Positions 18,162 through 25,462 of a stretch of 44,321 bases of DNA are shown piece after piece. Each line of letters starts with the position of its first letter. The stretch's first letter is position 1. The notes below the pieces were generated by a model. The model worked only from the letters and a program-made list of their open reading frames with translations, did not search any database and was not told the origin of the DNA. A program made the translations under genes and the position numbers. The DNA is from Lachnospiraceae bacterium (GTDB lineage: Bacteria > Bacillota > Clostridia > Lachnospirales > Lachnospiraceae), in NCBI GenBank assembly GCA_016283755.1, contig JAEENO010000033.1, forward strand, positions 1 to 44,321, in the 5' to 3' direction.

Positions 18162-18187
18162 GCCCTGCAGGTATCTGCAGGGCTTTC
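18162..18187 (-). terminator. Terminator after orphan oppB
   Basis: AGCCCTGCAG (18162-18171) pairs with CTGCAGGGCT (18176-18185) around a 4-nt loop. It is a near copy of the hairpin at 16068-16095, and the flanking ATAAACC...TTAAT sequence is also shared, so the terminator block was duplicated. Confidence 0.75.
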
Positions 18188-18204
18188 ATAAACCTTCTCC
18201 TTAA

Positions 18205-19122
18205 TTATAGTGCTGTTTTCTTTGCACCGATTCTTATTCTCGGATCAATTAATCCGTAGCCTACATCGGTAACAAGACCGGCAACAAGCGTCAGTATTGT
18301 GTAGAACATCGCAAGACATAAGAATACATCCTGCCAACCTTCAATCATTGAATAGATAAAAGTTCTTCCTATACCCGGTATAGAAAAGATACGCTCAACG
18401 AAAAAAGAACCGGTAAATACCGCAATAATGCAGGATTGATACATAGGAAGCAGCGGCATCATCGAGTTACGAAATGCGTGTCTTATAAGAGTTTGCCTTC
18501 TGGTAAGACCTTTTACTCTTGCGAGTAATACATATTCAGAGGTAAGCGATTCTGATAGTTCACCACGAATATAACGCATGCAAGTTGCCATAGGCGGCAA
18601 GATGAGAGCTATAATCGGCATAATCGCCGTTCTGAAAAGCTCCCACGAAAAGAAGTTGTCACCATAACCAAATATAAGCGGAAACATATTCAATTTAAAG
18701 CCGATAAAATATTGGATCATCATTCCGGTTACAAATTCCGGAACCGACACAAGAAGCGTTATTACGACATTTATTATCTGGTCTTGCCATCTGTTCTTGT
18801 ATAACGCTGCAAGCGCTCCGAAAAAAGTGCCTAATGGAAGCGATATGATAAGAGCAGGTATTGTTACATACAATGTATACGGCATTTGTTCCGCAATCCA
18901 TCCTGCAACGTCTTGATAAGTTCCTTGCTTTATACCAAAGTTGAATTGCAGAAATATTTGCTTGAAATAGTAGACGCAGACTTCGATGAATATTTCCGGA
19001 CTCTCCGGATGCCATGCATATCCTTTCGCCGGCATCAGCAGAATAAGAGGAATAAGCATCGCCATAATAATAATCAGCGTTAGAATCATAAGAAAGATTC
19101 GCTTGATAATGAATTTACACAT
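18205..19122 (-). CDS. Oligopeptide ABC transporter permease (OppB/DppB type), orphan
   Basis: 305 residues with six hydrophobic helices; length and topology fit OppB. The N-terminal helix FIIKRIFLMILTLIIIM and the cytoplasmic EAA-type loop (EYVLLARVKGLTRRQTLIRHAFRNSMMPLLP) that contacts the ATPase are present, so the frame looks intact. It starts 13 bp after the reading frame of a substrate-binding-protein relic, consistent with an old oppA-oppB order. No oppC, oppD or oppF follows: the unit ends at the 18162 terminator. It could work only with partners encoded elsewhere, or may be a gene in decay. Confidence 0.88.
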   Translation of the reverse strand: MCKFIIKRIFLMILTLIIIMAMLIPLILLMPAKGYAWHPESPEIFIEVCVYYFKQIFLQFNFGIKQGTYQDVAGWIAEQMPYTLYVTIPALIISLPLGTFFGALAALYKNRWQDQIINVVITLLVSVPEFVTGMMIQYFIGFKLNMFPLIFGYGDNFFSWELFRTAIMPIIALILPPMATCMRYIRGELSESLTSEYVLLARVKGLTRRQTLIRHAFRNSMMPLLPMYQSCIIAVFTGSFFVERIFSIPGIGRTFIYSMIEGWQDVFLCLAMFYTILTLVAGLVTDVGYGLIDPRIRIGAKKTAL

Positions 19123-19135
19123 GTTTTGTGTTCCC

Positions 19136-19383
19136 TTAATTACCTTTCTTTTTCCTTTTTTCCTTTAAATGGTCATAATCACTATCATAGAGGTTCCATT
19201 CCTTAGCAAAGTCAGGCTTGTCTATAAGACCAAGATAATATGCAGTAATGAAGAAGAATCTTCTGATACGACTAAGTCTTTTGCAGTATAATCCGAATCA
19301 TTTCCGCAACTTGAAAGTAAAGAAGCAGACAAAACCAGTAAGATGGCCATTAATAAACAGGTGATATAATTTTTTCGTTTCAT
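19136..19383 (-). pseudogene. OppA-like substrate-binding lipoprotein reduced to its two ends
   Basis: The minus-strand start at 19383 has a good GGAGTG site and encodes a lipoprotein leader (MKRKNYITCLLMAILL..., lipobox LLSSCGN). After ~40 codons the frame ends at a stop. In another frame, the bases from about 19258 to 19136 encode the typical C-terminus of an oligopeptide-binding protein (ITAYYLGLIDKPDFAKEWNL, then a Lys-rich tail) and stop 13 bp before oppB. The roughly 450 central codons are missing, with a frameshift at the junction. This is a scar of an internal deletion. A full promoter (19465-19493) is still present. Confidence 0.82.
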
Positions 19384-19464
19384 GTGACACTCCTGCTTCG
19401 AGTTTTTCTGAGACAAAATACGTTTTTCCCCTTTATATATCCATATATATATCCCAGTAAGCAA

Positions 19465-19493
19465 ATTGTAAACTAAAAATGAACAGATATCAA
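19465..19493 (-). promoter_or_regulatory. Minus-strand promoter of the oppA relic
   Basis: Minus strand: TTGATA (19493-19488), 17-bp spacer, TACAAT (19470-19465). The -10 region and downstream GATATATAAAGGGG stretch match the promoter at 14089-14117. Confidence 0.65.
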
Positions 19494-19613
19494 CAAATAT
19501 ATGAATTAAATATTAATGGAAATGCTCCTATACTTGAGCTTGTCCCTAAGGCAGAACAGGAAATGTATGAGGGCAAGGAGCAATATCATAAAGTAACGGG
19601 GTATTATAGATAG
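19479..19613 (+). pseudogene. C-terminal relic of a GGDEF protein
   Basis: A 44-codon open frame whose last ~30 residues (APILELVPKAEQEMYEGKEQ, then YHKVTGYYR) align with the C-terminus of the diguanylate cyclase at 8904-10046 (MPILSLVSKAEKEMYGNKRI...YYEETGYTRER). No GGDEF motif or upstream domain remains. It overlaps the oppA promoter on the other strand. A terminator follows at 19634, as expected for the 3' end of a lost gene. Best read as a gene tail left by deletion. Confidence 0.75.
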
Positions 19614-19633
19614 TAGATGGTACTAAAGAATAG

Positions 19634-19660
19634 CCGGCTCGGGATTTCCCGAGCCGGGTT
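19634..19660. terminator. Terminator between GGDEF relic and M3 paralog 2
   Basis: CCGGCTCGGGA (19634-19644), loop TT, TCCCGAGCCGG (19647-19657), then GTTT. Eleven-bp stem, weak T run on the plus strand. Confidence 0.75.
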
Positions 19661-19667
19661 TGAATTA

Positions 19668-21380
19668 TTACTTGTATGATTTTATGAATTCCGCGGTTTT
19701 AATGAAGGTTTCCTCTTCGAAAGGACTTGCAAGGCCTGCTTTTTTAAGAATTGTGTTGAATCCGTCTCCTTTGTCCTGGCTTATAAAGTGTATAAAGCCA
19801 TCTACTCCCGCGCCTTTATTTTCACATTCCATTCGCATTATTTGAACTGCCGCCATTGCGGAGGTTGCATAGTTAATCATGTAGAGAGCGTAATCTATAA
19901 AGTGAGACCTATAGACCCAATCTTTCTTATTCGGTCCGAATCCGTATGCTATATGTGATTTATAATAAATGCATTCTATGTCGTTTATTGTAAGCGTATC
20001 CGGATCGGCGGTATATATATCCATCTCGAATAAGGTATCTGCAGCCCAGTATATGATATCATCAAGAGCTTCTGTAATCAGAGCTTTTTGATATTTTGCT
20101 TTGGCGTCTTCCGTAATGCTTGGTGAATAGGCTATAGTGAGGAACTCCATTGTCTGCGAACTTACCTCTGATGTATCATAATCCGCATAAGCACCATAAT
20201 TATACAATTCGTCGGTAAAGTGTCCAAATTCGTGGCTTAGGCTTGAAAAGCCCTTGTTACATAAAAAGATAATAGGAATTTCATAGTCGGAAAGATACAT
20301 TTCGTAGCTGCCGTTCATACTATTGGAATTTGTTCCAAACTGGTATAATTCGTATTTTCTTAAATAGCGATATGCATCCCATATAGGACCGCCCATTTCC
20401 TTTGTGGATTCCCCGAGCATAGTTATGATATCTTTATCCGAGAAGTCAGGAATATCCCCTCCCGTAAGCAGGCCTCTTATAGGATAGATATAATCTTTTA
20501 TGTACTTTAAGAAATTCCTTGCGTCTTCAGTGGTGTAATCTTTACCATATGACTCGACGTAAGCATATTCAAGATAATTGTCATATCCGCATTCTACAGC
20601 GATTTCGTGACGAACTTTGATAAGTCTAAGGTATATATCTGCGATTCCGTTATAATCAGAGTATCCTTTGTCAGCGCTAAGAGCATAGTATTCGTTGGTA
20701 AGTTTCTGCTCTTGGTTCAAAAGTTCCAGATATTTTGCACTGGCACCGCTGTAACCCTTGTAATACTCGAAGTCGTCACTAAAGTATTTTTCTTCCAATT
20801 CTTTGCTAAATGGCGATTCGGTGAGAGCGGCCATGATAAGAGCGAATTTATCATGTACAAAAGGTGCTTGTTCTGCCAGATATTCGTATTCCGAAGTGTA
20901 GTATTCATCTTTCATATTATAAGAGTATCTAAGATAAGCGAGGCGGTACATTGTATTGAAATTTCTGTAATGTATAGATACCGTTTCGTGAAAGTCTTTT
21001 ATAAGTGAAGCGATATCGCTATATTCCGGAATCTTGCTAAGATAGGTATCATAAGAAGCGAGCAAGCCATCAATGTCAGGTCTTACATATTCCATTTCGG
21101 AAAGCTTAGGTATATCTATAGGTTCTTGAGGCAGAAAATCCCACTCGCCACCATACATATATCTAGGAGGAAGAGGTTCGCCAAGGTAACTATCGTCATA
21201 TTCCGTATTATTAGCGGAGTTTTCGCTATTATTGTCGTCAATGTTTCCGTCGGTGTTATTTTCCGCAACCACGGGAGTTGTGTCGGTATTTGCTTCTTTA
21301 GAATTACCGCAGGCAGAGCTTAATAAGCTTGTAATAAGTGTAATAACAAGTAAAAGCGCAATTTTTTTGGTTACCTTCAT
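19668..21380 (-). CDS. M3-type metallopeptidase lipoprotein, paralog 2
   Basis: 570 residues. Lipobox LLSSAC (lipidated C24), then an Asn/Asp-rich linker to about residue 65 that spans the wall-facing space. The catalytic part shares with paralog 1 the PKLSEMEYVRPD segment, the zinc motif HEFGH at H383-E384-H387 (SLSHEFGHFTDELYNYG), and SSQTMEFLTIAYS as the probable third-ligand helix. Predicted to cleave peptides at the outer membrane surface. It lies upstream of, and in the same orientation as, the oppA/oppB remains, which suggests it once fed a peptide importer. Start: ATG after GGAGGG on the minus strand. Confidence 0.9.
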   Translation of the reverse strand: MKVTKKIALLLVITLITSLLSSACGNSKEANTDTTPVVAENNTDGNIDDNNSENSANNTEYDDSYLGEPLPPRYMYGGEWDFLPQEPIDIPKLSEMEYVRPDIDGLLASYDTYLSKIPEYSDIASLIKDFHETVSIHYRNFNTMYRLAYLRYSYNMKDEYYTSEYEYLAEQAPFVHDKFALIMAALTESPFSKELEEKYFSDDFEYYKGYSGASAKYLELLNQEQKLTNEYYALSADKGYSDYNGIADIYLRLIKVRHEIAVECGYDNYLEYAYVESYGKDYTTEDARNFLKYIKDYIYPIRGLLTGGDIPDFSDKDIITMLGESTKEMGGPIWDAYRYLRKYELYQFGTNSNSMNGSYEMYLSDYEIPIIFLCNKGFSSLSHEFGHFTDELYNYGAYADYDTSEVSSQTMEFLTIAYSPSITEDAKAKYQKALITEALDDIIYWAADTLFEMDIYTADPDTLTINDIECIYYKSHIAYGFGPNKKDWVYRSHFIDYALYMINYATSAMAAVQIMRMECENKGAGVDGFIHFISQDKGDGFNTILKKAGLASPFEEETFIKTAEFIKSYK

Positions 21381-21550
21381 TATTATATACCCTCCATTTC
21401 CCAGAATGATGGCATTAAAAATTGCTTATAGCCATCATATAACTATCTTATGTTAACAGAAACTTAAATAAAACGCAATAGAAAATTAACATTATATGAA
21501 CAATTTGTGCAGACGGCGTCGGGAGATGTACAGGCAGCAGGACATTCTTC

Positions 21551-21579
21551 TTGAAAAAGCGCCAAGCCCGTAGTATGAT
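21551..21579 (+). promoter_or_regulatory. Promoter of the anchored unknown protein
   Basis: TTGAAA (21551-21556), 17-bp spacer, TATGAT (21574-21579), 50 bp before the start at 21629. Confidence 0.7.
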
Positions 21580-21628
21580 ATATTTGTAACTAAACAAATG
21601 TTAATTTGTTGGTTGGGGAGGATTGGGC

Positions 21629-22444
21629 ATGAAAGAGTATAAGAAAGAGATAATTAAGAAAGCCCTGATAATTCTGGGCGCAGTGGTTGTTGTAGTTGCA
21701 ATTATAGCAGCAGTTAGAGTTCGTTCTGCCGAAGCCTGGGCTGTTATGCCGCTTTCTATGGACTTGGAATCTGTAGAAAGTATAGCCTTTGAAGCTGATC
21801 ATGGACATTATAAGGTTGATATACCGCATGATGAAAGCGTGAAATTGCTGGAGTCATTGAAGACTATAAAGTATAAAGAGATCAAGAGCCCGGGATTTTG
21901 TACATACTGCGCACTGCTGTACGACTTCAAAATTAAGAACAAGGATCTTTCTGAATCGCAGATGTGGATTTGCTCATATGAATCGGAATCATATTTATTT
22001 ATAAATAATGCCTGTTATCGTATGAAAGGATTTAAAGAAGAAGATTACTATTATGTCTTTGCGGAAGAGAAAGCAAGAGTTGATGCCGAGGAGGCACGGA
22101 TAGAAGATAGAGAATCTGCTCTTTCCTTACTTTTACCGGAAGATGTGTTGACAGAACTATTGAAGCTGCCTGAGATACAAGAGTTTTTGCCAACTGCAAC
22201 AATAAGTGATGTTGAGAGCTATTTCCTTGGATTCTCCGGCAAGGACACTCCGGAGATGCGTATATTTACGGATAAATGCAGTGACGAATGGCTCGAGCAC
22301 GTAATTTCAAATTATGATGAGTTTTTGGAAAAGATAGACTTACCTGATGAAGAGAAGCATTATGTGTTTAAGATACTTATGGCTTATGGTATTAGAAGGG
22401 GCATGGATGTAAGTCCCGTAGTAGGCGGAGGAAAGAAGTCCTAG
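21629..22444 (+). CDS. Membrane-anchored protein of unknown function
   Basis: 271 residues. One N-terminal membrane helix (about 10-30: ALIILGAVVVVVAIIAAV) after a Lys-rich cytoplasmic end suggests a type II anchor with an outside domain. Residues 40-130 may form a small beta domain with a CxxC-like pair (FCTYCALLYDF); residues 130-271 are acidic and helical. I do not recognise a family. The ATG at 21629 is chosen because GGGGAGG (21615-21621) is ideally placed; the TTG two codons upstream is not. It ends 25 bp before the promoter of the second Mn2+ riboswitch and has no terminator of its own. Confidence 0.75.
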   Translation: MKEYKKEIIKKALIILGAVVVVVAIIAAVRVRSAEAWAVMPLSMDLESVESIAFEADHGHYKVDIPHDESVKLLESLKTIKYKEIKSPGFCTYCALLYDFKIKNKDLSESQMWICSYESESYLFINNACYRMKGFKEEDYYYVFAEEKARVDAEEARIEDRESALSLLLPEDVLTELLKLPEIQEFLPTATISDVESYFLGFSGKDTPEMRIFTDKCSDEWLEHVISNYDEFLEKIDLPDEEKHYVFKILMAYGIRRGMDVSPVVGGGKKS

Positions 22445-22468
22445 AGAGGTCTGATGTATGAAAACTGC

Positions 22469-22497
22469 TTGACTTTTATGTAGAATCAAGTTAAGAT
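22469..22497 (+). promoter_or_regulatory. Promoter of the second Mn2+ riboswitch transcript
   Basis: TTGACT (22469-22474), 17-bp spacer, TAAGAT (22492-22497). Predicted start near 22504. Confidence 0.8.
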
Positions 22498-22503
22498 AGT
22501 TGA

Positions 22504-22635
22504 AGTGACAATTGAGGGAGTAATTCGCGCGATTACGCGTGGTTTGTCAACAATCCCAGCCCGATGAGGGCCTGGCAAATCGTAAAGAATGAGACTCATG
22601 TACACCAACACAAGGTGTATGTGGGTCTTTTTTTT
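22504..22635 (+). promoter_or_regulatory. yybP-ykoY (Mn2+) riboswitch with terminator, copy B
   Basis: Same ordered core as copy A: GAGGGAGTA (22513-22521), GTCAACA (22546-22552), CGATGAGG (22562-22569), GGCAAATC (22574-22581), GAGAC (22591-22595). The left terminator arm 22593-22606 pairs over 14 bp with 22614-22627 and is followed by T8. The 3' P1 strand lies inside the terminator, so Mn2+ binding should allow readthrough. The downstream genes, a GDT1-type exporter and a CaCA exchanger, are the classic targets of this switch class and strongly support the call. Confidence 0.9.
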
Positions 22636-22656
22636 GAATCATATAGGAGTGTTAAT

Positions 22657-23349
22657 ATGCTTTTTTTAAAAATACTTCTAACCGAATTTATCGCGGAGAT
22701 GGGAGATAAGACGCAGCTTATGCTGGTTGCGATGACATCGCGGTATAAGGTGAAAGACATAGTAATAGGAACTGCGGCGGCAGTGCTCGTACTTAACGGA
22801 CTTGCGGTCTTGGCGGGCGGCCTGGTCAGTGAATTCGTTCCGGATTGGCTTATTAAGCTGATTGCCGGTGCAGCGTTTCTGTTCTTCGCGCTTACTTCAT
22901 TAAAGAAAGATGACGATGAAGAAGAGGCGGAAGGAAAGGGCAAGTTCAAGGTTGCAGCAATCGCAGTATTCTGTACATTCTTTGTGGCAGAGCTCGGTGA
23001 TAAGACGCAGCTTACGGCGATAACATTCGGAGCAAACGAAGGTATGGAAAAAGCTATAATCGTATGGCTTGCGTGCTCAATTGGATTATTCGCGGCAGAT
23101 ATGGTAGGAATGGCGGTCGGACTTCTTGTGAAAAACAAGATGCCGACAGGATTCTTGAATGTACTGGCATATGTAATCTTCGCAATATTCGGAGTTCTTA
23201 CATTAAAGACCGGCTTCGAACTTTTATTAAACGGAGAATATCTGATACCGATAACGGTAGCGATAATTGCGGTATTTATCATTTTAAGTGTGATTATATA
23301 TTTTATAGAGAATAAGAAAGAAAAGAAGACATCGGAGGAAACAAAATAA
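22657..23349 (+). CDS. GDT1/TMEM165 (UPF0016) family cation exporter, probably Mn2+
   Basis: 230 residues with six or seven membrane helices and the two family repeats: AEMGDKTQLMLVAM (near 15-28) and AELGDKTQLTAITF (near 120-133). The paired E-x-G-D-K-T motifs form the cation path. Bacterial and eukaryotic members move Mn2+ or Ca2+ out of the cytoplasm. The two halves are joined by an acidic loop (KKDDDEEEAEGKG). The start at 22657 follows AGGAGT (22645-22650); upstream in-frame ATGs lie inside the riboswitch. It is expressed through the Mn2+ riboswitch and its stop overlaps the next start (TAATG), so both proteins are coupled. Confidence 0.93.
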   Translation: MLFLKILLTEFIAEMGDKTQLMLVAMTSRYKVKDIVIGTAAAVLVLNGLAVLAGGLVSEFVPDWLIKLIAGAAFLFFALTSLKKDDDEEEAEGKGKFKVAAIAVFCTFFVAELGDKTQLTAITFGANEGMEKAIIVWLACSIGLFAADMVGMAVGLLVKNKMPTGFLNVLAYVIFAIFGVLTLKTGFELLLNGEYLIPITVAIIAVFIILSVIIYFIENKKEKKTSEETK

Positions 23350-24284
23350 TGGAAATGGTTAAAGTTGTAGGTTTATTTATCTTAGGCCTTGTGCTAATAT
23401 GCGTAGGTGGAGATAAGCTTGTAGACGCTGCGGTTGCTATCGCGCGTAAGCTTGGAATTCCGCAGATAGTTGTCGGCGCGACGATTGTGTCGCTCGGAAC
23501 CACGCTTCCTGAAGTATTGGTATCGACAACGGCTGCAATTCAGGGATCTGTTGCGATAACAGCAGGTAATTCGATCGGTTCAATCATCTGCAATACAACA
23601 CTTATTGCGGGACTTGCACAGCTTATTCGACCGACTAAGGATGTTAATGTTAAGCCGCTTAAATGGCGTGCCGCATTCTTCTTTGTTACGATGATTATAG
23701 TTAATGTGGTGTCTTTCGTTCTCGGTGGCCTCTACATGATTCCCGGAATCCTTCTTTGCCTCGCGTTTGTTGTATATGCACTTCTCAACATTAAGTTCCC
23801 GGGTGATGAGGAAGATGATGAAGAGAAGCCGGAAGGCAGCATTCTTATTCCGATAATTATGCTTGTAATCTCAGCTGTTGCGCTATATTTCGGAGCTCAG
23901 TTCCTTGTAGATAACGGGGTAATAATCGCGGAAGCCCTTGGCGTACCGGAGAGAGTAATCGCGGTAACATTCATAGCGCTCGGAACTTCACTTCCTGAGC
24001 TTATGACATCAATTGTAAGTTTAATCAAGGGCTACGGTAGCGTCGGTATCGGTAATATCCTCGGCGCTAACATCTTAGACCTTCTTCTTGTACTTGGTAT
24101 CCCTGCTGCAATAAGAGGATACGAAGTATCAAGCCAGACGTTTATGATTGATATGCCGCTAGGATTCGGAGTTATGGCGCTTTTATTCGTGCCGATCATA
24201 ATCAAGAAGCGTGCATACAGATGGCAGGGCGCATTGCTCCTCTTAATCTACGCAGGCTATTGCGCAATGACATTTATGATGTAA
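23349..24284 (+). CDS. CaCA-family Na+(K+)/Ca2+ exchanger-like antiporter (YrbG type)
   Basis: 311 residues with ten predicted helices in two inverted halves. Each half carries the CaCA alpha-repeat: GATIVSLGTTLPEVLVS (near 44-60) and TFIALGTSLPELMTS (near 205-222), with the GNSIGS and GNILGAN ion-site strings. Known YrbG-like members exchange Na+ for Ca2+. The one-base overlap with the GDT1-type gene and the shared Mn2+ riboswitch point to manganese (or mixed Mn2+/Ca2+) efflux. A GGAGGA site is at 23334-23339. Confidence 0.92.
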   Translation: MEMVKVVGLFILGLVLICVGGDKLVDAAVAIARKLGIPQIVVGATIVSLGTTLPEVLVSTTAAIQGSVAITAGNSIGSIICNTTLIAGLAQLIRPTKDVNVKPLKWRAAFFFVTMIIVNVVSFVLGGLYMIPGILLCLAFVVYALLNIKFPGDEEDDEEKPEGSILIPIIMLVISAVALYFGAQFLVDNGVIIAEALGVPERVIAVTFIALGTSLPELMTSIVSLIKGYGSVGIGNILGANILDLLLVLGIPAAIRGYEVSSQTFMIDMPLGFGVMALLFVPIIIKKRAYRWQGALLLLIYAGYCAMTFMM

Positions 24285-24318
24285 CATGTTGAAAAATATT
24301 GTAAAGAGATACCTTGGT

Positions 24319-24347
24319 TTGACTTAATAAGAACTTTATGATATTAT
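24319..24347 (+). promoter_or_regulatory. Promoter of a short structured transcript
   Basis: TTGACT (24319-24324), 17-bp spacer, TATTAT (24342-24347). It is followed within ~95 bases by a very strong terminator, with no reading frame between. Confidence 0.75.
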
Positions 24348-24353
24348 ACATAC

Positions 24354-24450
24354 GAGGGCACTACTGATAGACGGTGTGTCCTATAGTTAGATGATTATTA
24401 TATTAAATAATCGCCCACTATTAGCGGACAGTGGGCGATTATTTTAATTT
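24354..24450 (+). ncRNA. Candidate small RNA or leader attenuator (~97 nt)
   Basis: The transcript would hold a 5' hairpin (GGGCAC with GTGTCC, near 24356-24382), a middle hairpin GATTATT / AATAATC (24393-24412), and a 15-bp terminator stem 24405-24419 / 24430-24444 followed by a T-rich tract. The middle hairpin shares the AATAATC strand with the terminator, so the two are mutually exclusive, as in attenuators. It could be a free small RNA or a leader controlling the merR-like gene 64 bp downstream. I recognise no known riboswitch class. Confidence 0.6.
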
Positions 24451-24461
24451 TAAAAAAGATA

Positions 24462-24492
24462 TTGACCTTACAGTTCACTATAATGATATAAC
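24462..24492 (+). promoter_or_regulatory. Promoter of the MerR-family gene
   Basis: TTGACC (24462-24467) with TATAAC (24487-24492) at a 19-bp spacing. The long spacer is typical of MerR-controlled promoters and suggests self-regulation. GATATA at 17 bp is an alternative -10. No clean dyad operator is seen between the elements. Confidence 0.55.
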
Positions 24493-24513
24493 GGTTTCGA
24501 AAGGAGAGATGAT

Positions 24514-25368
24514 ATGACAATCAAGGAATTTGCCAAGCTTGTCGGATGCAATCCGCAGACATTAAGATACTACGATCATGAGAATCTATTGAAACCGGTT
24601 AAAGTAGACGAGTGGACAGGGTATCGCTATTATGATGAAAATCAGGCGGTTACATTCGTTAAGATTAAGAACCTGCAAAAAGCAGGCTTTAAGATTGATG
24701 AGGTAAAAGCGCTCCTTAATAAGGATGATCGTGCAATATACGAAGCCTTTGATAGAAAGATTAAGGAAGAAGAGGCCAGATTGCAGGAAATCAAAGACAT
24801 CCAGAAGTCATATCGAACTGAAATGGAAGATATAATGGAGAAAATCAAAGAATATGAATCAAGAATTGCGAACGAAGTCGCAAATCTGGATTTTAAGGCA
24901 GAGTTCGGAGAGGATTACGAGAAGTTCGAAGCTTTGGGTAAAAAGGTAGCGCATTTCTTCGATGTAGATCTTAGTAATATAGAAGAAATCCATATTGAGA
25001 AATACCACGAAGACGACGAAGAAGAGATTGAAATCGAAGAACCTGAGTATCAAGACATCATTAATAACCCTGACTGGGAAGTGCTTTTTGAAAAGCATGG
25101 CTGGAAATATGTAAAGGACTTTATCAACGATATCGGTCCGCTTCCTGCCGGAGAAGAGTATTTCGTTAAGATGGCATTTAATAAAGATAAGATTGCGAAT
25201 GCGATGAGCCTCCAGTCATTGATATTAAGCGAGCTTAGTGATAGGATTGCAGGAAACGGCGGTAAAAAGGGAGCAGGCGATACCAAGATGATAGGAACAG
25301 AGATAACGAATTCCGAGGATACGGGAGACGGAAAGAACCATTTCTGGCTCGTAAGAAAGAGAAAATAG
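24514..25368 (+). CDS. MerR-family transcription regulator
   Basis: 284 residues. The N-terminal winged HTH (1-70) is typical: TIKEFAKLVGCNPQTLRYYDHENLL, then GYRYYDENQAVTFVKIKNL. A coiled coil (about 80-125) gives the antiparallel dimer helix. Residues 130-284 form an unrecognised effector region with a very acidic stretch (EDDEEEIEIEEPE, near 170-183) and the aromatic NPDWEVLFEKHGW. Metal-sensing MerR cysteines are absent after the HTH, so a small-molecule or drug ligand is more likely. The ATG follows AAAGGAGAG. The candidate RNA at 24354 may control its level. Confidence 0.9.
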   Translation: MTIKEFAKLVGCNPQTLRYYDHENLLKPVKVDEWTGYRYYDENQAVTFVKIKNLQKAGFKIDEVKALLNKDDRAIYEAFDRKIKEEEARLQEIKDIQKSYRTEMEDIMEKIKEYESRIANEVANLDFKAEFGEDYEKFEALGKKVAHFFDVDLSNIEEIHIEKYHEDDEEEIEIEEPEYQDIINNPDWEVLFEKHGWKYVKDFINDIGPLPAGEEYFVKMAFNKDKIANAMSLQSLILSELSDRIAGNGGKKGAGDTKMIGTEITNSEDTGDGKNHFWLVRKRK

Positions 25369-25388
25369 CGGAAGACTACGCAATACTT

Positions 25389-25420
25389 AAGGCGCTTTGT
25401 TGAAAAGCGCCTTATTTTGT
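25389..25420 (+). terminator. Rho-independent terminator after merR-like gene, overlapping the metG promoter
   Basis: AAGGCGCTTT (25389-25398), short loop, AAAGCGCCTT (25404-25413), then ATTTTGTT. Ten-bp stem. The -35 of the next promoter lies in the loop and right arm. Confidence 0.88.
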
Positions 25421-25428
25421 TGTATAAT
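25400..25428 (+). promoter_or_regulatory. Promoter of metG
   Basis: TTGAAA (25400-25405), 17-bp spacer, perfect TATAAT (25423-25428). Start predicted near 25435. No T-box or SAM riboswitch is visible in the short leader. Confidence 0.75.
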
Positions 25429-25462
25429 AGGTTGATTATAATATAGAAAAGAAGGCGAGAAT

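Noticed and set aside
24354-24450. Known riboswitch (fluoride, guanidine, preQ1) upstream of the MerR gene
   Set aside because: None of the conserved strings of these classes was recognised; left as an unclassified RNA.
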